Source: an uncultured Collinsella sp. (GTDB lineage Bacteria > Actinomycetota > Coriobacteriia > Coriobacteriales > Coriobacteriaceae). From it: 64,000 bases of DNA. The stretch is taken from NCBI GenBank assembly GCA_900544095.1, contig UQTV01000002.1, positions 297,085 through 361,084 of the forward strand, in the 5' to 3' direction. This document shows positions 45,061-52,978 of this stretch, in pieces (position 1 is the stretch's first letter; every line of letters starts with the position of its first letter). A program made the position numbers and the translations under genes. The notes under the pieces are model-generated. The model did not search any database. It was given only the letters and a program-made list of their open reading frames with translations, and was not told where the DNA came from.

Positions 45061-45852
45061 ATGACCGAACGTTCCCGGAGCGGCAAGACCGCTTGGGACA
45101 AGGAGAAAACCCGCGAGCTGTTTCGTCGCTACAAGGAGACCGGTGATCCGGACGCCCGCGAGCAGCTCGTCATGTCCCATATGAACCTGGTAAGGTTCCT
45201 TGCCAACAAATTTAAGAATCGCGGCGAGCCGCTCGACGACCTGATGCAGGTTGGCTATTTGGGCCTGCTCAAGGCAATCGACCGCTTTGACCCTGAGCGC
45301 GGACTCGAGTTCACCACGTTTGCCACGCCCACCATCTTGGGCGAGATCAAGCGTCACTTCCGTGACAAGGGCTGGAGCGTGCGCGTGCCTCGTCGCCTGC
45401 AGGAGCTTTCTGCCAAGGTTAACCAAGCTACCGACAAGCTTACCAACGAGTTGCAGCGCTCGCCCAAGGTCGAAGAAATCGCTGAGTACCTGGACGTGAC
45501 CGTCGACGAGGTCCTGGAGGCCATGGAATCGTCGTCGGCCTATACGTCGGTGCCCATCGAGGCTCCCGGAGCGTCCGATTCCGACGATGCGCCCTCGATT
45601 CTTGACCGTTACGCCGACGACGACAACGAGCTCGACTTTACCGATGACCGCCTGGTGATCGAGGAAGCCATCCGCGATTTCTCGCCGCGCGAGCGTGAGG
45701 TTATCGAGCTGCGCTTTGTGAAGGGCATGACCCAGATCGAGATCGCCAAGAAGCTGGGCATCTCGCAGGTGCAGGTCTCGCGCCTGCTGCGCCGCACCCT
45801 CAAGAAGATTCAGGATAAGATCGACCCCGACGGAGTGATGGTTCGTTCATGA
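45061..45852 (+). CDS. alternative sigma factor of the SigB/SigF group
   Basis: A 263-residue sigma-70 family protein without region 1.1. Region 2 is seen in MSHMNLVRFLANKFKNRGEP, DDLMQVGYLGLLKAIDRFD and FTTFATPTILGEIKRHFRDK, the signature of the SigB/SigF/SigG group. Region 3 is LQELSAKVNQATDKLT onward. Region 4 has SPREREVIELRFVKGMTQIE and ISQVQVSRLLRRTLKKI. An acidic insert (DSDDAPSILDRYADDDNELD) lies between regions 3 and 4. It directly follows the RsbW-like gene and overlaps the AI-2E gene (ATGA), so a general-stress role is a fair inference. Confidence 0.92.
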   Translation: MTERSRSGKTAWDKEKTRELFRRYKETGDPDAREQLVMSHMNLVRFLANKFKNRGEPLDDLMQVGYLGLLKAIDRFDPERGLEFTTFATPTILGEIKRHFRDKGWSVRVPRRLQELSAKVNQATDKLTNELQRSPKVEEIAEYLDVTVDEVLEAMESSSAYTSVPIEAPGASDSDDAPSILDRYADDDNELDFTDDRLVIEEAIRDFSPREREVIELRFVKGMTQIEIAKKLGISQVQVSRLLRRTLKKIQDKIDPDGVMVRS

Positions 45853-47255
45853 GTGAGCATCCCCAACAAACCGATCGCGCGCTGCGCGACACCCGCATTC
45901 TGACGCTGCGCATTTGGGCTGTTGTCGGCTGCATTGTTATTGCTGCTGTCATCTTTAACCTTATGGGCATCCTGGCACCAGTTATTGAGTTCCTTGCCGT
46001 TGGCTCCATCATTGCTTTTGTGATGTCCCCGATCACCAACTGGCTCGAGCACCATGGCGTGAATCGCGGCATCGGTTCGCTTATCGCGCTTATTGTTGTT
46101 GTTGCCGTACTCGTCGGTGTCGTTTGCATCTTGTCGCCGATTCTCTTTGGCCAGATCATGGAAGTCCTGAGCCGTCTGCCTGAGCAGCTTCGTGTTGCGG
46201 GTGGCGACCTCAACGAGATGGTCTCGCATGTCAAGACGCTCAACAACACGCCGCTCATGGAGTATTTGGACGATAATCTTTCGTCGCTGGTTACCGTGGC
46301 ATCGAAGTATGTGTCTCAGATCGCTGCCGAGCTTGGCCGCGGTGTGTTCCCGCTCATCACCAATACGGCCTCGCAGCTGTTCGTGATCTTCCTTGGTCTG
46401 GTGCTTGCCTACTGGATGGCTTGCGACTACCCTCGCATGCACCACGAGATTTGCACCATCATCGGTCAGGAGAAGGAGACCTCGTACCGCTTTATGGTCG
46501 CCATCCTTTCTCGCTCTGTCGGCGGCTACATGCGCGGTATGGTCGTGACGTCCATCTGCGGTGGTTTCCTCGCCTTTATTGGTTTTATGATCATTGGCCA
46601 TCCGTATGCGGCGCTCATGGCTATCTTTACCGGCATCATGCATTTGGTTCCGGTCGTCGGCCCCTGGGTGAGCGCAGCAATCGCCACAGTGCTCGGTTTC
46701 ATGTTCAGCCCCATGTTGGCGTTGTGGACGCTCATCGTGACGATGGTCGCGCAAAACGTTACCGATAACGTGATTTCGCCTAAGGTCATGCAGAGCTCGG
46801 TGCAGGTGCATCCCATCATGAGCCTCACGGCGCTCGTTATTGGCTCGGCCCTCATGGGCCCCATCGGCATGATCATTGCCATTCCGCTGTGTGCGGCCCT
46901 CAAGGGTATCTTCGTGTACTACTTCGAGAATGAGACTGGCCGCCAGCTTGTGGCCTATGACGGCGCCGTGTTTAAGGGCACGCCGTATCGCGATGCCGAG
47001 GGCAACCCGGTCGCCGCCTACGACGCGCTTGGGGACGATACGTTCATCTATGAGTCCGAGCTCATCGGTAACGAGACTGCGCCCGAGGCTAAAGCTATGC
47101 CCAAGCCCGAGTTTGATAATCCTTGGATCAAGCTTTCGGACCTGCAGCCCGATGCGACAGGCTTTTTCAAGAATCCCTTCGCCAAGGATGACGATTCCAA
47201 TACGGACGATACTAAAACCGGCATCGACGGTTCCATGGACGATGACGACAAGTAG
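45849..47255 (+). CDS. AI-2E family transporter
   Basis: A 468-residue membrane protein of the AI-2E/YtvI/PerM family with about seven or eight hydrophobic helices. Typical parts are PVIEFLAVGSIIAFVMSPIT, the central VGGYMRGMVVTSICGGFLAF and HLVPVVGPWVSAAIATVLG, then NVTDNVISPKVMQSSVQVHP. Members include Na+/H+ antiporters and exporters of small molecules. The cytoplasmic tail of about 100 residues is acidic and ends with DDDDK. It is the last gene of the sigma-factor operon, overlapping it by 4 bases, which suggests a membrane or osmotic stress role. Confidence 0.87.
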   Translation: MSEHPQQTDRALRDTRILTLRIWAVVGCIVIAAVIFNLMGILAPVIEFLAVGSIIAFVMSPITNWLEHHGVNRGIGSLIALIVVVAVLVGVVCILSPILFGQIMEVLSRLPEQLRVAGGDLNEMVSHVKTLNNTPLMEYLDDNLSSLVTVASKYVSQIAAELGRGVFPLITNTASQLFVIFLGLVLAYWMACDYPRMHHEICTIIGQEKETSYRFMVAILSRSVGGYMRGMVVTSICGGFLAFIGFMIIGHPYAALMAIFTGIMHLVPVVGPWVSAAIATVLGFMFSPMLALWTLIVTMVAQNVTDNVISPKVMQSSVQVHPIMSLTALVIGSALMGPIGMIIAIPLCAALKGIFVYYFENETGRQLVAYDGAVFKGTPYRDAEGNPVAAYDALGDDTFIYESELIGNETAPEAKAMPKPEFDNPWIKLSDLQPDATGFFKNPFAKDDDSNTDDTKTGIDGSMDDDDK

Positions 47256-47305
47256 CGGGGTAATTCGCGTTAACATTCATACGCGCTAACATGCAATTTC
47301 GCTGA

Positions 47306-47335
47306 AGGGCCGGCATTGTGCCGGCCCTCTTTTTT
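47306..47335 (+). terminator. terminator of the sigma-factor operon
   Basis: AGGGCCGGCA pairs perfectly with TGCCGGCCCT around a TTG loop and is followed by CTTTTTTT. The T run overlaps the -35 element of the alaS promoter. Confidence 0.93.
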
Positions 47336-47361
47336 GCACTTGCGCGGTGGGATGGTAATAT
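47334..47361 (+). promoter_or_regulatory. promoter of alaS
   Basis: TTGCAC (47334-47339) and TAATAT (47356-47361) are separated by 16 bases, with TGG before the -10 as an extended element. It lies 46 bases before the alaS start. Confidence 0.65.
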
Positions 47362-47407
47362 CGTTACGTTTGAACTGTTTCGATGTGAAACCGAGGAGAT
47401 TCCCTCT

Positions 47408-50065
47408 ATGAGTGCTGATTACCCGTCAATGACTACGGCCGAGATTCGCTCTAAGTTCCTCAACTTCTTTGAGGAGCGCGGTCTTAAGCTCTATCCTTCT
47501 TCGTCCCTCGTCCCCGACGACCCTTCGCTGCTGCTTGCCAACGCCGGCATGAACCAGTTTAAGGAGTATTACCAGGGCAAGAAGACCATGAAGGAGATCG
47601 GCGCGATCTCCTGCCAGAAGTGCGTCCGCACCAACGACATCGACTGCATCGGCGAGGACGGCCGTCACCTGTCCTTCTTCGAGATGCTCGGCGACTTCTC
47701 CTTTGGTGGCGTCTCCAAGCAGCAGGCCTGCGCTTGGGCCTTTGAGCTCATCACCAAGGAGTTCAAGCTGCCGCTCGACCGTCTGTACTTCACCGTCTTT
47801 ACCGAGGACGACGAGACCCATGACGTGTGGCGCTCCCTGGGCGTTGCCGAGGATCACATCTCGCGTCTGGGCGAGGACGACAACTTCTGGGCTGCTGGCC
47901 CCACCGGCCCCTGCGGTCCGTGCTCCGAGATCTACTTTGATATGGGCGAGGAGGTCGGTTGCGGCAGCCCCGACTGCAAGCCTGGCTGCGACTGCGATCG
48001 CTTCCTTGAGTTCTGGAACCTCGTGTTTACCCAGTACGACCGCCAGGAGGATGGCTCCATGCCGGAGCTGCCGCACCGCAACCTCGATACGGGCATGGGT
48101 CTGGAGCGCATGGCCGCCATCATGCAGCACAAGACCGCTAACTACGACGGCGATCTGATGCAGCACCTCATCAAGCTGGGCGAGAAGATCAGCGGCAAGA
48201 CCTATGACGCCGACGATTATTCCGGTGCCAGCCGCTCCCTGCGCATCATCGCGGATCACTCTCGTGCCGTTGACTTTATGATCTCGGACGGCATTCTCCC
48301 CGGTAACGAGGGTCGCGAGTATGTTCTTCGCCGCCTGCTCCGCCGCGCCGTGTTCCACGGTCGTCTGCTGGGCATTGAGGGCGCCTTCCTGACCAAGTTC
48401 ATCGACGAGGTCAACGCTCAGATGGGCGAGGCCTATCCCGAGCTGCTCAAGAACGTCGCGCTCGTTAAGGGCATCGTCGCCTCCGAGGAGGAGCGTTTCT
48501 CCACGACGCTCGACAACGGCCGCGTCTACCTGGATGAGGCCCTGGCCGCGCTTGCCGAGGGTGCTGTCCTTCCGGGCGACGTCGCCTTTAAGCTGCATGA
48601 CACCTTTGGTTTCCCCATTGACCTGACCGTCGAGATTGCCGGCGTCGCCGGTCACGACGTCGACATGGACGGCTTTACCGCCTGCATGGAGGACCAGAAG
48701 GCCCGCGCTCGCGCCAACGCCAAGGGCGACGCCTGGGGCAGCTTCAACGACGTGTGGGTCGAGCTTTCGGACAAGGTCGCTGCGACCGAGTTCGACGGCT
48801 ATGACAACGATGTAATCGAGGGTGCCAAGGTTGTCGCCATCGTTCGCAACGGCGAGTCCGTCGAGTCCGCTGCCGTGGGCGAGGACGTCGAGGTCGTGCT
48901 CGACCGCACCCCGTTCTACGCCGAGATGGGTGGCCAGCAGGGCGATGCCGGCGAGCTTTTCGCCGAGGGCGTTGCGCTGACCGTTTCCGATACCAAGAAC
49001 CACAATGGCCTGTATGCTCACGTCGCCCACGTCACCGAGGGTACGCTGACCGTCGGTACTACCGTGACCGCCGCGCTCGACGCCGAGCGCCGTGGCTTCC
49101 TGCGTCGCAACCACACCGCCACGCACCTGCTCGACGCCGCGCTTAAGCAGGTCCTGGGCGAGCATGTCTCCCAGGCTGGCTCGCTGGTGACGCCCGAGCA
49201 CCTGCGCTTTGACTTCACGCACTTTGAGGCCCTATCCTCCGAGCAGCTCAAGGCTGTCGAGGACCTGGTCAACCAGCAGATCTTCGCCTCCAAGCCGGTC
49301 GTGACCCGCGTCATGGGCATCGACGAGGCCAAGGCCGCCGGTGCTGTCGCCCTGTTTGGCGAGAAGTATGGCGACGTCGTCCGCGTTGTCTCCGTGGGCG
49401 CCGAGGACCAGCCGTTCTCCCGTGAGCTCTGCGGTGGCACCCATGCCGCCAACACCGCCGAGATCGGCCTGTTCAAGATCATTTCCGAGTCCTCTACGGG
49501 CTCCAACGTCCGCCGCATTGAGGCCGTGACCTCTAAGGGTGCTCTCGACTACATGGCCGACCGTCTGGCGCTCGTCGACGCCGCTGCTGCTGCGCTCAAG
49601 TGCCGTGTGGATGAGGTTCCCGCCCGCGTGGAAAACCTGCAGGCTGAGCTGCGCGAGACGTCCAATAAGCTTAAGAAGGCGCTGACCGGTGGCTCCTCCG
49701 ATGCTATCTCCAGCGCCATCGAGGGCGCCGTCGAGCTCGACGGCTACAAGCTCGTCGTCGCTGAGCTCCAGGGCCTTGAGGCCGCTGACCTGCGAAACGT
49801 CTGGGATACCGTGCACCAGAAGGTTGCCGGTCCTGTCGCCTGCGTCGTCGCCAGCGTGACTGAGAAGGGCACCCCGGCCCTGCTCGCCGCCGGCTCTGAT
49901 GACGCTGTCAAGGCCGGTTTCCACGCCGGCAACGTGATCAAGCAGATCGCGGGCCTGGTCGACGGTCGCGGTGGCGGCCGTCCCAACATGGCCCAGGCCG
50001 GTGGCAAGAACGCTGCCGGCATCGCCGATGCCCTCGCGGCCGCTAAGACCGCGCTCGGCGCCTAA
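47408..50065 (+). CDS. alaS: alanine--tRNA ligase
   Basis: AlaS charges tRNA-Ala. GAGGAGA precedes the ATG at 47408, giving 885 residues, the usual length. The class II core starts with EIRSKFLNFFEERGLKLYPS and has NAGMNQFKEYYQG and CVRTNDIDCIGEDGRHLSFFEMLGDF (shown in two conserved pieces in the protein). The editing domain has the zinc ligands HTATHLLDAAL and CGGTHAANTAEIG. The C-terminal oligomerisation and C-Ala domain ends with GGGRPNMAQAGGKN. alaS-ruvX-mltG is a conserved Gram-positive order. Confidence 0.97.
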   Translation: MSADYPSMTTAEIRSKFLNFFEERGLKLYPSSSLVPDDPSLLLANAGMNQFKEYYQGKKTMKEIGAISCQKCVRTNDIDCIGEDGRHLSFFEMLGDFSFGGVSKQQACAWAFELITKEFKLPLDRLYFTVFTEDDETHDVWRSLGVAEDHISRLGEDDNFWAAGPTGPCGPCSEIYFDMGEEVGCGSPDCKPGCDCDRFLEFWNLVFTQYDRQEDGSMPELPHRNLDTGMGLERMAAIMQHKTANYDGDLMQHLIKLGEKISGKTYDADDYSGASRSLRIIADHSRAVDFMISDGILPGNEGREYVLRRLLRRAVFHGRLLGIEGAFLTKFIDEVNAQMGEAYPELLKNVALVKGIVASEEERFSTTLDNGRVYLDEALAALAEGAVLPGDVAFKLHDTFGFPIDLTVEIAGVAGHDVDMDGFTACMEDQKARARANAKGDAWGSFNDVWVELSDKVAATEFDGYDNDVIEGAKVVAIVRNGESVESAAVGEDVEVVLDRTPFYAEMGGQQGDAGELFAEGVALTVSDTKNHNGLYAHVAHVTEGTLTVGTTVTAALDAERRGFLRRNHTATHLLDAALKQVLGEHVSQAGSLVTPEHLRFDFTHFEALSSEQLKAVEDLVNQQIFASKPVVTRVMGIDEAKAAGAVALFGEKYGDVVRVVSVGAEDQPFSRELCGGTHAANTAEIGLFKIISESSTGSNVRRIEAVTSKGALDYMADRLALVDAAAAALKCRVDEVPARVENLQAELRETSNKLKKALTGGSSDAISSAIEGAVELDGYKLVVAELQGLEAADLRNVWDTVHQKVAGPVACVVASVTEKGTPALLAAGSDDAVKAGFHAGNVIKQIAGLVDGRGGGRPNMAQAGGKNAAGIADALAAAKTALGA

Positions 50066-50082
50066 GAATCTAGGTAATCGCT

Positions 50083-50511
50083 GTGGTCGCGCTTGCGCTG
50101 GACATAGGGGAGACCAGGATCGGCATCGCCGTCTCGAGCCGTGATGGCAAGATGGCGATGCCTGTCAAGGTGCTCCCGGCTGCAGAGGTCACCGGTATGG
50201 CCAAGACGTTCCGCTACCTGGTCGAGGACTATGAGCCCGATATCCTGGTAAGTGGGCGTCCCCTGACCATGGCCGGTGAGCCCGGTCCCCAGGCCGAGCG
50301 TGTTGCCGCTGTTGCGCAAAAGATTGCCGACGAGCTCGATCTTCCTTTGGAGTTTGAGGACGAGCGTCTGTCCTCGCAAGAGGCCAAGCGTATCCTGCGC
50401 GAGCAGGGACTCAACGAAAAGCAGATGAGGGGCAAGATCGACATGATTGCCGCCAGCCTGTTTTTGCAGACGTGGCTCGATCGTAAAAACGAGGAGGTTT
50501 CGCATGCCTAG
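50083..50511 (+). CDS. ruvX: putative Holliday junction resolvase RuvX (YqgF)
   Basis: A 142-residue RNase H-like protein of the YqgF/RuvX family, linked to pre-16S rRNA processing and Holliday junction resolution. The first catalytic Asp is in ALALDIGETRIGIAV. ILVSGRPLTMAGEPGPQAERV and the acidic segment FEDERLSSQEAKRIL follow, with the last Asp in KIDMIAASLFLQTWLD. The start is GTG at 50083 with TAGGT upstream. The end overlaps mltG by 8 bases. Confidence 0.92.
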   Translation: MVALALDIGETRIGIAVSSRDGKMAMPVKVLPAAEVTGMAKTFRYLVEDYEPDILVSGRPLTMAGEPGPQAERVAAVAQKIADELDLPLEFEDERLSSQEAKRILREQGLNEKQMRGKIDMIAASLFLQTWLDRKNEEVSHA

Positions 50512-51937
50512 TGCTTCCGATCCGCGCCAGCCGAATCGTACACAGCAGCCGGCGTCGCGCCCTGCCCAGCCTGGCCAGCGTCCGGCACAGCCGACGCAGC
50601 GCGCAGCTCAGCCTGCCGCGCGCCCGGCGCAGTCCTTCTCTCGTTCGGCCCAACCTGTTCAACGGACGGGTCAGCAGCCTTCTGCTCGTTCGGTTCAGCA
50701 TTCGGCTTCTCACGCGGCTCAGCAGCCCACTGCTCGTACGGCCCAGCCTGCAGGCGGCACCCGCTTTAAGCAGCAGGCACCTACCCAGCGAACGCAGGCC
50801 CCCCAATCGCATTCGCATCACGCTCGTGGTTCGCATGGCGTTGCTCCGGCGACCCGCTCGAGCTACAACACGCATGCTCGTCGCGGTGCTCAAAAGAAAA
50901 GCTCCCCGGTGCCTATGATTATCGGTGGCGTCGTCGCCGTGTTGGCGCTTGCCGCGATCGCTTTCTTTGTCGTGCCGGCCGTCAAGGGTTTCTTTGCCGG
51001 TGAGGATACGAAGGTTACGGCTGGTCAGCAGGTTACGGTGACCATTCCCGATGGTGCTTCGGGCGATACGATCGCCTCGATTCTCTCCGAGAACCATATC
51101 GTCGAAAATCCCAAGGATTACTATGCGGCGGTGAAAAAGCTCAACGCCGATATGTCGCTCAAGCCTGGTGATTATTCGTTCACCACACTCATGGATGCGA
51201 CCAAGGTTGTTCAGCAGCTCATGGAAGGCCCCAACGCGGGCTCCAATGCGCTGACTATCCCTGAGGGCTTAACGGTCGATCAAGTCGCCGACCGTGTGGC
51301 CCAGGCCTACGACAGCATCTCTAAGGAAGACTTCCTCAACCAGGCCAAGGCCTCCAACTACGTGGACGACTATAGCTTCCTTAAGGGCGCCGCTAACGAC
51401 TCGCTCGAGGGTTTCTTGTTCCCCAAGACCTATTCGTTGGGTGATTCGCCGACGGCCGATGGCGTGATTCGCGCTATGCTCGATCAGTTTAAGACCGAGT
51501 ACAAGTCGCTTGACTTTGCGAGCTGCGAAGCCAAGATCAAGGAACGCTACGGTGTGGAGATGTCCGACTACGACATCGTCAACTTGGCCTCTATCGTTGA
51601 GCGCGAGGGCCTCAACGCCGATCAACGTGCGCATGTGGCCTCGGTTTTCTACAACCGCCTTGCCGGCAAGCTCGATGGCCTGCGCTATCTCAATAGCGAT
51701 GCGACTATGATGTATGTCACCGGTGGCGAGGTTACCGCCGACGACCTGCAGAGCGATAGTCCGTATAACACCTATAAGCATGAGGGCCTGCCGCCCACGC
51801 CCATCTGCTCTCCGTCGCTCGAGGCGCTCAAGGCCACCCTTGAGCCGACCGACTCTGATGACCTGTATTTCTACATTACGCAGGACGAGGAGTACTTCTC
51901 GCAAACCTACGAAGAGCATCAACAGTCTTGGAATTAG
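50504..51937 (+). CDS. mltG: endolytic transglycosylase MltG
   Basis: MltG cuts nascent peptidoglycan glycan strands at the membrane. This 477-residue protein has an unusually long cytoplasmic N-terminus (about residues 1-135) of low complexity, rich in Pro, Gln, Ala, Arg and Ser. One transmembrane helix follows (PMIIGGVVAVLALAAIAFFV, about 137-157), then the extracellular YceG domain. A LysM-like part starts at VTIPDGASGDTIASIL. The catalytic Glu is Glu366 in LASIVEREGLN, and DQRAHVASVFYNRL follows it. GAGGAGG precedes the ATG at 50504. It is coupled to ruvX. Confidence 0.93.
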   Translation: MPSASDPRQPNRTQQPASRPAQPGQRPAQPTQRAAQPAARPAQSFSRSAQPVQRTGQQPSARSVQHSASHAAQQPTARTAQPAGGTRFKQQAPTQRTQAPQSHSHHARGSHGVAPATRSSYNTHARRGAQKKSSPVPMIIGGVVAVLALAAIAFFVVPAVKGFFAGEDTKVTAGQQVTVTIPDGASGDTIASILSENHIVENPKDYYAAVKKLNADMSLKPGDYSFTTLMDATKVVQQLMEGPNAGSNALTIPEGLTVDQVADRVAQAYDSISKEDFLNQAKASNYVDDYSFLKGAANDSLEGFLFPKTYSLGDSPTADGVIRAMLDQFKTEYKSLDFASCEAKIKERYGVEMSDYDIVNLASIVEREGLNADQRAHVASVFYNRLAGKLDGLRYLNSDATMMYVTGGEVTADDLQSDSPYNTYKHEGLPPTPICSPSLEALKATLEPTDSDDLYFYITQDEEYFSQTYEEHQQSWN

Positions 51938-51938
51938 T

Positions 51939-52436
51939 ATGAGGATTTTTAGCCCCAAACGTTACGTTGCCTCGGTCGATCGCATCGACCTTAATACCCT
52001 GTGGGCCGACGGCAAGCGCGCCATTCTGCTCGATCGCGATAACACCTTGGTGCCGCGAGACACCGAGCAGGTTCCCGCCGCGGTTTCCGCTTGGCTCGAC
52101 GCCGCCCGCGCCAAAGGCTTTAAGCTGTGCATGGTGTCCAACAACTGGCATCGCGACCAGGTCATGAGCTCTGCGCGCGAGCTGGGACTCGAGGCCATCA
52201 GCCACGCCATGAAGCCGGCGCCGTTTGCCCTCAAGGCGGGCCTTAAGCGCCTCGGCGCCACAGCCGGCGAGGCGGTGCTGATCGGTGATCAGCTCTACAC
52301 GGACGTGTGGAGCGGCAACTTCGCCGGCGTCGATACCATCCTGGTAAAGCCGCAGGCGACGCAGGACCTGTGGTATACGCAGATCTTCCGTATCTTTGAG
52401 CGCCGGGCCCTGCGCGACCTTCCCTGCGAGGAATAG
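51939..52436 (+). CDS. yqeG: YqeG-type HAD phosphatase
   Basis: A 165-residue HAD-superfamily IIIA phosphatase of the YqeG group, related to the mitochondrial phosphatidylglycerophosphatase GEP4. The nucleophile motif is ILLDRDNTLVPRD (about residue 30). Motif II is MVSNNW, the Lys is in KPAPFALKAGL, and the acidic motif is LIGDQLYTDVWSG. The start ATG lies two bases after the mltG stop codon. A role in phospholipid synthesis is an inference from family. aroK follows. Confidence 0.88.
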   Translation: MRIFSPKRYVASVDRIDLNTLWADGKRAILLDRDNTLVPRDTEQVPAAVSAWLDAARAKGFKLCMVSNNWHRDQVMSSARELGLEAISHAMKPAPFALKAGLKRLGATAGEAVLIGDQLYTDVWSGNFAGVDTILVKPQATQDLWYTQIFRIFERRALRDLPCEE

Positions 52437-52444
52437 GTCTCGTC

Positions 52445-52978
52445 ATGTCCCAGCACATCAAACACGGCTGCGACCATATCTTCTTTATCGGCTTTTTGGG
52501 CGCGGGCAAGTCGACGCTTGCGCGCAACGTGGGCACCATGTTCAAGCGGCGTTTTATCGATACCGACCGTCTGGTCGTGCGCCGTTGCGGCAAGTCGGTA
52601 ACCGAGATTTTTGAGACCGAGGGCGAGGATCGTTTTCGCGAGCTCGAGACCTCGGCGCTCCGTTCGCTCCAAAGCGAGCGCAGCCTGTTGGTTTCGTGCG
52701 GGGGCGGTATCGTCGAAACGCCGGTGAATATTGAACTGATGCACGAAATGGGTACGTGCGTGTACCTCGAGGGCGACTTCGAGGATTCGATTCGACAGAT
52801 TCGTCGGTCCGACACGCGCCCCGATTTCCGTTCGCCCGAGCATGCTGCGCGCCTGTTTGAGCATCGCCGTCCGCTGTATCGCCAGGCCGCCGACCTTACC
52901 CTTGATATTCGCAACAAGTCCTTCGAGGACGTTTCCTACCTTTGTGCCGAGATGCTTTTGGAGCGTGGGCTGCTATGA
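52445..52978 (+). CDS. aroK: shikimate kinase
   Basis: AroK phosphorylates shikimate on the way to chorismate. The 177-residue protein has Walker A GFLGAGKST (residues 16-24), the shikimate-binding Asp and Arg in RFIDTDRLVVRR and EGEDRFRELE, the CGGGIVETP motif and the lid region with RRSDTRPDF. All key residues look intact. The start is ATG at 52445. The stop overlaps the following AroB-like gene (ATGA), a normal aroK-aroB arrangement, which makes the degeneration of that neighbour notable. Confidence 0.92.
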   Translation: MSQHIKHGCDHIFFIGFLGAGKSTLARNVGTMFKRRFIDTDRLVVRRCGKSVTEIFETEGEDRFRELETSALRSLQSERSLLVSCGGGIVETPVNIELMHEMGTCVYLEGDFEDSIRQIRRSDTRPDFRSPEHAARLFEHRRPLYRQAADLTLDIRNKSFEDVSYLCAEMLLERGLL

